NCBI GenBank assembly: GCA_017472305.1
Contig: JAFUQP010000041.1
Coordinates: 1 to 49,476, forward strand
From: Clostridia bacterium
Lineage (GTDB): Bacteria; Bacillota; Clostridia; Oscillospirales; CAG-272
DNA length: 49,476 nt
Reading direction: 5' to 3'
This document shows, piece by piece, positions 7,307 to 14,425 of this stretch. Position numbers and translations under genes: made by a program. Every line of letters starts with the position of its first letter. The first letter of the stretch is position 1. The notes beneath the pieces are model-generated. The model saw nothing but the letters and a program-made list of their open reading frames with translations. It searched no databases and was not told where the DNA came from.

Positions 7307-8677
7307 CTACTCATTGACGGTATCTGCGAAGAATTGCGCCGGGGTTGGCCATTGTTCAATAGCTACGGGTTCTTCATGACTTATTCGAACGACCTTTCCG
7401 TCATTACACAGCAAAATAACATCTCCGTCACTGCATCGGCCAAAGACAACGCCTTCGGGCTTCATTTCCAATAATTCCTCTTCTGACAAACGCTCCTGAA
7501 ATGCTTCATTCTCTTTTATCGCCTCTACCGAGGAAAGGAACTCATACTCATCTGAAAGGAAACAACCGTCAGCAATACTATAATACGGAATCAAAGCACT
7601 GTAGCCTGTATTTAACAGAGCTTCGCTCTTGGATTTTGGCAGTGCCTTTGCGAAATCCTCTTTGCGCTCCCTTTTGTTGATTCGAAGAATTTTCAAGGCG
7701 TCCTTTTCGGACACCGTTCGAACAGGGCGGGCTTTGTTTTTCAATTTTTCATACTCCGAAAGCATCATGCTCATATACTGACCTTCGGGACGTTCAATCG
7801 CTTCTGTCTTGTGCAAAGAGTAACCTCCGGGCAGCGATTCGAACACCGGAGCAGGCCGCAAGGCACTTGAAGGTAGAATTTTTTGCTGCAGTAAAGATTG
7901 CGCTATATCCTTGTGAAGCAGAATAGTATAACGGCCAAGGTGGTGAAACGTGGACGGAATATACGCGTAGGCAATTCCGCCATCAGGCATATCGGCCGAC
8001 AAATAGCAATCCTGCAAATTGACCTGCTGAAGTTCGTGGAGAATATTTGAGATTTTCGGTAGCCATCCACCTGTGTCAGCAATCAGCTTGGCATTTGTTG
8101 TTTTGTGGCAATAGTCAACGGCAATTTGCGGAACTAAATGCTTTCCATATACATGAAAATATTGCTCCGCTTCATATTTGCCTTTGTCCCTTACCCAGCA
8201 AAAATCCAATTCATCAGGATAGTTTTGTATACAGAATTTACGAAACCGTTCCGGAACATAGATATCTCCACCCCGCATTTTAGGCATGGGGCTCAATTCA
8301 TGATAAGCACTGATAACCCAAGTATACACCTTATTTCCGTTGGCGGATACAATTTCGATTCTGTCAATAAGTGTGTTATCCTTGAAACAAGTCGGTACCA
8401 GCTCGTACCAATCACTTTCAACGTCTAAATATTTCCTCGTATACAGACCCCGTGCGCGCCATCCGTTCTCTTTGCAAAACTCGGATATACTGTTAAGAAT
8501 CTCCGATGCACGGGGATTTGACAAATCCATTTTGCACCAACCGACAAAATCGCACTTCAAACCCAAGCTATGAACAAAGGCTTTGCGAATTTGAATTGCT
8601 TTATCCTGTTCCTCCAGAGTTTTCGGCCATCCTTTTGGTTCATCCAGAATCCAAATAAGCTCTTCTGAATACCTCAT
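7307..8677 (-). CDS. Large SUKH (SMI1/KNR4)-like protein of unknown function
   Basis: 456 residues, soluble, no signal peptide. The C-terminal third (about 340-456) fits a SMI1/KNR4-type domain: ALIPYYSIADGCFLSDEYEFLSS, then GVVFGRCSDGDVILLCNDGKV and a final EPVAIEQWPTPAQFF. This superfamily often supplies immunity to contact-dependent toxins. The N-terminal 300 residues are not recognised; they start with a Trp-rich stretch (WILDEPKGWPKTLEEQ) and contain no obvious catalytic motif. The start at 8677 follows GGAGGT. No toxin gene is visible nearby, so an immunity role is only inferred. A strong promoter and a structured leader RNA precede it. Confidence 0.6.
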   Translation of the reverse strand: MRYSEELIWILDEPKGWPKTLEEQDKAIQIRKAFVHSLGLKCDFVGWCKMDLSNPRASEILNSISEFCKENGWRARGLYTRKYLDVESDWYELVPTCFKDNTLIDRIEIVSANGNKVYTWVISAYHELSPMPKMRGGDIYVPERFRKFCIQNYPDELDFCWVRDKGKYEAEQYFHVYGKHLVPQIAVDYCHKTTNAKLIADTGGWLPKISNILHELQQVNLQDCYLSADMPDGGIAYAYIPSTFHHLGRYTILLHKDIAQSLLQQKILPSSALRPAPVFESLPGGYSLHKTEAIERPEGQYMSMMLSEYEKLKNKARPVRTVSEKDALKILRINKRERKEDFAKALPKSKSEALLNTGYSALIPYYSIADGCFLSDEYEFLSSVEAIKENEAFQERLSEEELLEMKPEGVVFGRCSDGDVILLCNDGKVVRISHEEPVAIEQWPTPAQFFADTVNE

Positions 8678-8715
8678 GCATACCTCCGATTTTTATAATA
8701 ATCAATTATTAATCT

Positions 8716-8816
8716 AAAAAATGACACAGCGCCAAGGACTTGCGATAGCAAGGATTTTCGCACGTTTCTTGAAATACACCCGTTCGCACCTTCAGGCAAG
8801 CCGACAGATGCGAGCT
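8716..8816 (-). ncRNA. Putative structured leader or small RNA
   Basis: Reading the minus strand from the promoter at 8823-8851, the first 100 bases fold into several short stems. CGCATC and GGTGCG pair in the first half. In the second half CTTGC and GCAAG (8739-8743 and 8748-8752, 4-base loop) pair, closed by GCG/CGC; an alternative TGCGA/TCGCA pairing uses the same bases. Six U residues (8716-8721) follow closely. The element could be a free small RNA, or an attenuator for the SUKH-like gene 40 bases on. The opposite strand gives an 86-codon frame with no ribosome binding site, which I consider spurious. I cannot match it to a named RNA class. Confidence 0.4.
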
Positions 8817-8822
8817 GAGTAT

Positions 8823-8851
8823 ATTATACCATATTCCCGCGAGCTTTTCAA
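8823..8851 (-). promoter_or_regulatory. Sigma-A promoter for the leader RNA and SUKH-like gene
   Basis: TTGAAA (8846-8851 on the minus strand), 17 bases, TATAAT (8823-8828). Confidence 0.75.
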
Positions 8852-9006
8852 CCTTCTATGCACTGTTGCTATTCAAGAATTCAGACCGCCACGGCTTCGT
8901 TACCTCGGGCAACCGTCGTTCTTCACAGTATTACCCCTGTGCGTGCAAAGCTTGGGGGCAGTGTTTACAAAAATTATCTAAGGCGCGTGTTTTTAATCAA
9001 AATCTA

Positions 9007-9035
9007 TTGAAATCAGTGGGGTTTTGTGCTAAAAT
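9007..9035 (+). promoter_or_regulatory. Sigma-A promoter of icd
   Basis: TTGAAA (9007-9012), 17 bases, TAAAAT (9030-9035), about 60 bases before the start codon. The 150 bases between this and the divergent promoter hold nothing else I can name. Confidence 0.7.
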
Positions 9036-9095
9036 ATATGCGGCTTTCAGTAAGCCTGTTGTTTTATCGAAATTTATAGTTCGGAGGTATTGAAC

Positions 9096-10313
9096 GTGGA
9101 AAAGATTAAAATGACAACCCCTCTTGTAGAGATGGACGGCGACGAGATGACAAGAATCATCTGGAAGATGATAAAGGACGAGCTTCTTCTTCCCTTCATC
9201 GACCTTAACACCGAGTACTACGACCTCGGTCTTGCCGAAAGAGAGCGCACAAAGGACAAGGTAACCTTCGACGCGGCATACGCTAACCAGAAGTACGGCG
9301 TCAGCGTAAAGTGCGCGACCATCACCCCCAACAAGCAGAGAGTTGAGGAGTACAACCTCACCGAGATGTGGAAGAGCCCCAACGGCACAATCCGCGCTAT
9401 CCTTGACGGCACGGTATTCAGAGCGCCTATTCTCATCGACTCCATCAAGCCCGCAGTACGCAACTGGAAAAAGCCCATTACCATCGCGCGTCACGCATAC
9501 GGCGACGTTTACAAGGCTACCGAGTACCGCGTAGAGGAGGAAGGAAAGGCAGAGCTTGTTTACACGAACAAGGACGGCAAGGAAACCTTCCGTGAAACTG
9601 TCTACGACTTTGAGTGCGGAGGCGTTCTTCAGGGACAGTATAACAAGGATTCCTCAATCGTATCCTTTGCTCATTCCTGCTTCCAGTATGCCATAGATAC
9701 AAAGCAAGACCTTTGGTTTTCAACCAAGGACACAATTTCCAAAAAGTATGACCAGACCTTCAAGCTCACCTTCCAGGACATATACAACAAGGACTATAAG
9801 GAAAAGTTTGAGGAGCTTGGCATAACCTATTTCTACACCCTTATCGACGACGCCGTAGCCCGCGTTATCCGCTCCGAGGGCGGCTACATCTGGGCGTGCA
9901 AGAACTACGACGGCGACGTAATGAGCGATATGGTTTCTACAGCCTTCGGCTCGCTTGCTATGATGACGTCCGTTCTCGTTTCCCCCGACGGAAAGTACGA
10001 GTACGAGGCGGCACACGGCACTGTAACAAGACACTACTACCGCTTCCTCAAGGGCGAGGAAACCTCGACAAACCCCATGGCGACAATATACGCCTGGTCG
10101 GGCGCTCTCAGAAAGCGCGGCGAGCTTGACGGTCTTTCCGACCTCGTTGCATTCGCCGATAAGCTCGAGGAGTCCTGCATTGATACTCTCAACGACGGCA
10201 TTATGACAAAGGACCTTGTCGGCCTCGTTGAAAAGGGTGTAAACGCACGTGCCGTAAACACCCTAGAGTTCATCAGAGCTATAAGAGAAAGACTTGAAAA
10301 GAAGCTTGCCTGA
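9096..10313 (+). CDS. icd: NADP-dependent isocitrate dehydrogenase
   Basis: 405 residues from a GTG at 9096, chosen because GGAGG (9083-9087) is 8 bases before it; a TTG at 9090 is too close. The enzyme oxidises isocitrate to 2-oxoglutarate and CO2, feeding glutamate synthesis. It belongs to the eukaryote-like homodimeric IDH group: [15 protein letters not shown] at the start, [12 protein letters not shown], the isocitrate-binding [19 protein letters not shown], and [12 protein letters not shown], whose Arg-His pair fits NADP rather than NAD. Length is normal for the group. It stands alone, with its own promoter and a strong terminator shared with the opposing fructan operon. Confidence 0.95.
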   Translation: MEKIKMTTPLVEMDGDEMTRIIWKMIKDELLLPFIDLNTEYYDLGLAERERTKDKVTFDAAYANQKYGVSVKCATITPNKQRVEEYNLTEMWKSPNGTIRAILDGTVFRAPILIDSIKPAVRNWKKPITIARHAYGDVYKATEYRVEEEGKAELVYTNKDGKETFRETVYDFECGGVLQGQYNKDSSIVSFAHSCFQYAIDTKQDLWFSTKDTISKKYDQTFKLTFQDIYNKDYKEKFEELGITYFYTLIDDAVARVIRSEGGYIWACKNYDGDVMSDMVSTAFGSLAMMTSVLVSPDGKYEYEAAHGTVTRHYYRFLKGEETSTNPMATIYAWSGALRKRGELDGLSDLVAFADKLEESCIDTLNDGIMTKDLVGLVEKGVNARAVNTLEFIRAIRERLEKKLA

Positions 10314-10347
10314 TTATTTGTCACGGCATTAATAATCCGCATAAAAG

Positions 10348-10398
10348 AAAAACCTTGCAGACAGACTACGCTTTTGTAGCTTGCTTGCAAGGTTTTTT
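10348..10398. terminator. Bidirectional terminator between icd and the fructan operon
   Basis: AAAAACCTTGCA (10348-10359) pairs with TGCAAGGTTTTT (10386-10397), with an inner CTAC/GTAG stem. A- and T-runs on the two sides allow termination on both strands. It ends icd on the plus strand and the 21-kb operon on the minus strand. Confidence 0.9.
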
Positions 10399-10406
10399 AT
10401 TTGGTT

Positions 10407-11768
10407 TTAAGCCTTTAATGTAACGTCGGCTCTCCTGTATACGCAGCCCTCGGCTTTAACGGTAAGCTCAAGGCTATCCGCGCCCTCGGGGGGATAGATA
10501 GTTGAGGTGAGCGAGTTGCCGTCCTCAAAAATCTCAACCGAAAACTCGTCCATAACGACAGTCAAGGTTACAGCGCTCTTGCCCGAGAAGGGCATACGGC
10601 GAATTCCCTTTAAGGAGTCCTCGTCCTTCTCAACGCCGACGATAGCCTCGCCGGATTTGGAGCGGTCAAGTACCCACTCATTGCCGCAAAGGGTAAGAGA
10701 TGTAAAGCTGTCACCGCCCGAGCGCAGCTTAAGCGTAAGAGCCTCAAGGCTCGTCGCCACTACGGTGATGACACCGACCTTGACCCTATCCTCAAGTCTT
10801 TCTGACACCTCGGTTTTGTATACCTCGGTAGAGTTGACAATCGGCTCCTGGTAAAGTCTGCCGTCCCTTACAGATACTGCCCTCGGCACTGTGAGCATAC
10901 CCGCGAAGCCGTATTTCTCCGACGGTATGTTTCTGTCCCACATATTGAGCCAGCCCATCATTACAGGCTTGCCCGCGAAGGTCTGCGGAGCATATACGTC
11001 GAAGCCGTAGTCAACTATTCCGCGGCTCTCCTCCTTGAAGACACCTCGGGAATAATCGATTTTTCCGATAGCGAATCTGCACGTATGTACGTTGAGGTGA
11101 AGTCCGTTTTCGCTCGGCTGGAACTGCTCGCAGAACAGAAGATAGCCGTCCTCCTCGCTATAGTCGGGACATTCTATCATAATTCCCGCAGAGTCCTTAC
11201 CTAAGAGGTCGCCGACGAACTCCCATTTGAATAAATCAGCCGATTTGTAGAGAAGAATTCTTCCCCTGCCATCTAGCTTCCTCGCCGCAACGATGCACCA
11301 GAACAGCCCGCCGTGACGCCATACCTTGGGGTCGCGGAAATCAGAGGGTGAGTAGCCCTCGGGCAAATCGTCCTCTCCGATGACTATACCGTGCTTTTTG
11401 AAGGTTATGCCGTCAGAGCTTTCCGCAAGGCACTGAAGCTGCCTTATAGAATCGCCGCCCTGATTTTCCGTAAAGCCGGTATACAAGAGCCAGAGCCTTC
11501 CGTCGTATACAATTGCGCTACCGGAAAAGCAGCCGTTCTTATCACCGTCACCGCCGGGTGTAAGTGCGTTGGGAAGATATTTCCAGTTAGTCAAATCCTC
11601 GCTTACAACGTGTCCCCAATGCATAGGGCCCCACTTGGTATCGTAAGGATGGTGCTGGAAGAAGGCGTGATACTGACCGTTATAGTATATAAGACCGTTG
11701 GGGTCGTTTATCCAGCCTACCTCTCCCGTAATATGAAAAGCCGGCGCTTTAGTTTTGGTAATAGCCAT
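10407..11768 (-). CDS. Cytoplasmic GH32 beta-fructosidase
   Basis: 453 residues, no signal peptide. GH32 enzymes remove terminal beta-fructosyl units from sucrose, inulin- or levan-type oligosaccharides with retention. All three catalytic motifs are intact: GWINDPNG with nucleophile Asp22, FRDPKVW with Asp146, and IECPDY with acid/base Glu199. A five-blade propeller (about 10-310) is followed by a C-terminal beta-sandwich (about 320-453). It is the last gene of the operon and should act on imported oligofructosides or sucrose, feeding the fructokinase. No phosphosugar specificity can be read; with an ABC rather than PTS importer, unphosphorylated substrate is more likely. A GC-rich hairpin lies in the 84-base gap upstream. 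Confidence 0.9.
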   Translation of the reverse strand: MAITKTKAPAFHITGEVGWINDPNGLIYYNGQYHAFFQHHPYDTKWGPMHWGHVVSEDLTNWKYLPNALTPGGDGDKNGCFSGSAIVYDGRLWLLYTGFTENQGGDSIRQLQCLAESSDGITFKKHGIVIGEDDLPEGYSPSDFRDPKVWRHGGLFWCIVAARKLDGRGRILLYKSADLFKWEFVGDLLGKDSAGIMIECPDYSEEDGYLLFCEQFQPSENGLHLNVHTCRFAIGKIDYSRGVFKEESRGIVDYGFDVYAPQTFAGKPVMMGWLNMWDRNIPSEKYGFAGMLTVPRAVSVRDGRLYQEPIVNSTEVYKTEVSERLEDRVKVGVITVVATSLEALTLKLRSGGDSFTSLTLCGNEWVLDRSKSGEAIVGVEKDEDSLKGIRRMPFSGKSAVTLTVVMDEFSVEIFEDGNSLTSTIYPPEGADSLELTVKAEGCVYRRADVTLKA

Positions 11769-11787
11769 ATTAGTTTCTCGCTTTTTG

Positions 11788-11814
11788 TATCCCCCGCCCC
11801 GAAGGCGGGGGATA
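11788..11814 (-). other. GC-rich intra-operon hairpin
   Basis: TATCCCCCGCC and GGCGGGGGATA form an 11-bp stem around a 5-base loop, between the repeat-protein gene and the last GH32 gene. No T-run follows on either strand, so it is more likely an mRNA-stabilising or processing stem-loop than a terminator. Confidence 0.55.
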
Positions 11815-11852
11815 ACTGGTTTAGTTAAATTAGTTGACCGAAACGGGACCTC

Positions 11853-14216
11853 TTACTGAATAGCTTCAATGAAGCCTTCGGGTGCGGACTCAAGGTTTAC
11901 TCTGAAATCGTCCACTACGAAGCAACCGTAATCACCCGCAGAATTATCTACTACTCTGAAGAAGCACTCTGTCTCCTCGCCGGTGTACTGATAGAAGTAA
12001 GCGTTCATTTGGGTATTAACCTTGCCCTCGGCATCGTTATAGAAGGTGGCGATTGCGGTGCCGTCTGCTCTGCAAAGCTGAATGTATACGTCATGGTTCT
12101 GAGCATTACCCGCGCCACCGAATCTGAAGGATACGTAAGAGTCTTTCTTTAAGGTGAATGCGGAACTCTCGAGGTTGCCTTTGCTACCTTCGCAGTTTCT
12201 ACCATCGTTGTGCCAGAATGTGAAAAGATAATTTCCTTGCTTTCTGTCATCATTTTTCGAATAATGCACCGACTCAACCTCTTTGTCCAATACCCAACCA
12301 AGCGTGTTAAATTCGCTCGCCTCGGTTACATTCATCTTCCAGCCGTCCATACCGTATTCAAAACTACCGTTTACAATGCTGTATTTATCCGCTTCCTTAA
12401 CGTCAACGGCATCGATATAGCCATCGGGCTTGCTTGCGTAATAGGTCTTAACGTTATCGAAGGATACACAGCCCCAGCTGTTCGTTGCGTTGTCTACAAC
12501 CTGAATTCTGACTGTTTTGCCAACGTAAGCCGAGAGGTCTGCAACGTAGCTCTTAAGAACCGCGTCCTCTCTTGCCTGCTGACGGAATCTTGCAAGAACC
12601 TCACCCGTGGTAGAATCGATTACCTGAACGTAGCAGAGTTCATTACCGCCGCCGAGCATATAGGTGATATATCCCGAGCCGCCAAGAAGGAACGCAGAGC
12701 TGGTAAGCGTACCTGTATTGCCTTCTCTGCCGTTTCCTGCACCGTGGTCCTCAACACCGCTGTAAAGGTAGTCGCCGTCCTTACCGTACGCTACTCCGCT
12801 GAAGAATGCGTCAGCGCCGGTTACTGCGCCGGGCTCGCCGTTGTTCCACCAGCCTCTGTTGTCGCCGTACTCAAAGCCACCGTTGAATACGTCGTAAACG
12901 GTACCCGAAACTTCGTAGTTAACGGGAGTTGCAGGGTTGAAGCTGTTGCCGTCGGGCTCAATCGGGTAATAGGTGTTGAAGCTATCCGCGAAGAACAGAC
13001 CGTAGCCGCTGTCTGCGTTATCGCTGAGGCGGAAGAATACTTCCCTGCCCATAAACATGGAGAGGTCTGCCTTGTAAGGAACGAGAGTGCAGCCGCTCTT
13101 GGCACCGTCGGTGGTGTCTGCCCAATTGCCGTTGTAGTAGCGGGCAAGAATTTCCTTTGTCTGTGCGTCAACAACGTCAACGTAAACGTAGTTGCCGTCC
13201 TTCATTGCGCCAACCTTGAAGGTTACAAAGCCAGAGCCGCCTACCTTGAAGCTCGAGGAGGTAAGCGTACCTACAGCAGCCTCGTCGCCGCCTTCGTAAG
13301 CGGAGAACATCTTCTCGCCGTCCATACCGAAGAGATAGCCCTCGGCTCTGTCAGCATCTCCTACCCAATAGTGAGTAGCGGAGCTTACGCTACCGATATT
13401 ACCGACGAGAGTCCAGCCCTCAAGGCCGTTCTCGAAGCCGCCGTTCGCAAGAGTGTAGGGAGTGGGGTCAAAGGAAGCCTCGATTATGGGGCTGACAACC
13501 TCGACAACACCCGATACGGTGAAGCTAGGTCCCTTTGTTTCTTCCTCACCGTCAACAATAACGTTCCAGCCAATAAGCTCGTATCCTGCGGAAACGCCAT
13601 TCTTAAGTGCGGGAGTAATTTCAAGGTCCTTTGCGGGAGCGAATGCGTAATCGCTGCCGTTAAGTGTGATTTGGTCGTTATTGGTGAAGGCGATAGAGGA
13701 GTCTGTTACAAGACTGCTTGCGTTTATATTGAGGGCAATCTGTGCCGACTCGCCGTATGCAAGGAGATTGTTGTAAAGAGCTCTGTACTCTTCGCTGATA
13801 CCGCTGTTTGTATAGAGCATTGCGTAGAGGAACTGCGCAACGCTGTACTTGCGTCCCGACTCAACGGGCTCGCCGTTTGCAGAAGAGCTGAAGGTAACCT
13901 CTTCTGCAAGCTCGTAGGCTGCAAAGCCCTCGGTGATTACCCAAGCAAAACCGTCCTTGGTTTCGTAATAGGTAGCGTTTTCGGTGTTGCCGCCTACAGT
14001 GTAGGAAACGACAACGTCGCCGTTTCTGATTTCTTCTTCTGTTGCATTAACCGCAACGCGAATTGCAACCTTTTCGCCGTAAGCTACCGAGATGCCGCCA
14101 AACTCACCCTTGGCGGAGGCACCGTCTGCTGCTACCGAGATTGCCATAACAGAGCCAATGAGAAGTGCGAGAGAAAGTACAAGAACAAGAATTCTTGTAA
14201 GATTAAACTTTTTCAT
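11853..14216 (-). CDS. Secreted protein with three tandem binding-module-like repeats
   Basis: 787 residues from the ATG at 14216, which follows AAGGA; a TTG 18 bases upstream is less likely. Residues 1-30 are a Sec signal peptide without a lipobox Cys. Residues about 35-255 are an unrecognised beta-rich region. Then come three repeats of about 170 residues, each opening with an NGGFE or NGSFE and GW motif, with SSAF or SSSF in the middle, then VVDN or LSDN, and closing with D(S/N)..TYY. The repeats match those of the lipoprotein encoded two genes upstream. The fold looks like a galactose-binding-type beta-sandwich as in CBM families. No catalytic motif and no LPXTG anchor is visible. Role inferred: binding of fructan outside the cell. 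Confidence 0.65.
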   Translation of the reverse strand: MKKFNLTRILVLVLSLALLIGSVMAISVAADGASAKGEFGGISVAYGEKVAIRVAVNATEEEIRNGDVVVSYTVGGNTENATYYETKDGFAWVITEGFAAYELAEEVTFSSSANGEPVESGRKYSVAQFLYAMLYTNSGISEEYRALYNNLLAYGESAQIALNINASSLVTDSSIAFTNNDQITLNGSDYAFAPAKDLEITPALKNGVSAGYELIGWNVIVDGEEETKGPSFTVSGVVEVVSPIIEASFDPTPYTLANGGFENGLEGWTLVGNIGSVSSATHYWVGDADRAEGYLFGMDGEKMFSAYEGGDEAAVGTLTSSSFKVGGSGFVTFKVGAMKDGNYVYVDVVDAQTKEILARYYNGNWADTTDGAKSGCTLVPYKADLSMFMGREVFFRLSDNADSGYGLFFADSFNTYYPIEPDGNSFNPATPVNYEVSGTVYDVFNGGFEYGDNRGWWNNGEPGAVTGADAFFSGVAYGKDGDYLYSGVEDHGAGNGREGNTGTLTSSAFLLGGSGYITYMLGGGNELCYVQVIDSTTGEVLARFRQQAREDAVLKSYVADLSAYVGKTVRIQVVDNATNSWGCVSFDNVKTYYASKPDGYIDAVDVKEADKYSIVNGSFEYGMDGWKMNVTEASEFNTLGWVLDKEVESVHYSKNDDRKQGNYLFTFWHNDGRNCEGSKGNLESSAFTLKKDSYVSFRFGGAGNAQNHDVYIQLCRADGTAIATFYNDAEGKVNTQMNAYFYQYTGEETECFFRVVDNSAGDYGCFVVDDFRVNLESAPEGFIEAIQ

Positions 14217-14254
14217 TTCTTTTTTTCCTTTCAATAATTTTTGTCAAGAATAGT

Positions 14255-14377
14255 TTACCAGCTATCATCTACGTTCTCGTCCGATACGTAGTCGGAGGCA
14301 GTCACAATGTCGTTGCATTCAAACGTGATAATATCCAACGCCGGAGGTATGTAGTGGGTTGTTTTTCCGTTTTTCAT
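14255..14377 (-). CDS. 40-residue peptide, YxxPPxLDIITF-type
   Basis: A short gene between the two repeat-protein genes. ATG at 14377 follows AAGGAGAAGG at ideal spacing; stop at 14255. The peptide begins MKNGKTTHYIPPALDI, continues with ITFECNDIVTAS, and ends in an acidic tail with a final Trp. It has one Cys and no signal peptide. Peptides of this outline (basic start, Y-x-x-P, a hydrophobic-acidic stretch, D-I/V-x-T-x-S, acidic tail) are, as far as I remember, frequent but undescribed in gut Firmicutes. Gaps of 48 and 38 bases to its neighbours place it in the operon. Function unknown: leader peptide of a modified product, chaperone-like partner or regulator are all open. Confidence 0.7.
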   Translation of the reverse strand: MKNGKTTHYIPPALDIITFECNDIVTASDYVSDENVDDSW

Positions 14378-14425
14378 GCCTTCTCCTTTCTTGAAAGATT
14401 TATATAGTCTTGCTAAAGAAATTAC

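Noticed and set aside
8721-8981. An 86-codon plus-strand frame (and an overlapping 75-codon frame)
   Set aside because: No ribosome binding site; the region reads better as a promoter and structured RNA on the minus strand.
12210-14237. A 675-codon plus-strand frame opposite the three-repeat protein
   Set aside because: It is the shadow of a well-supported minus-strand gene with signal peptide and repeats; the plus frame has no ribosome binding site and a Val/Cys-rich, non-protein-like composition.
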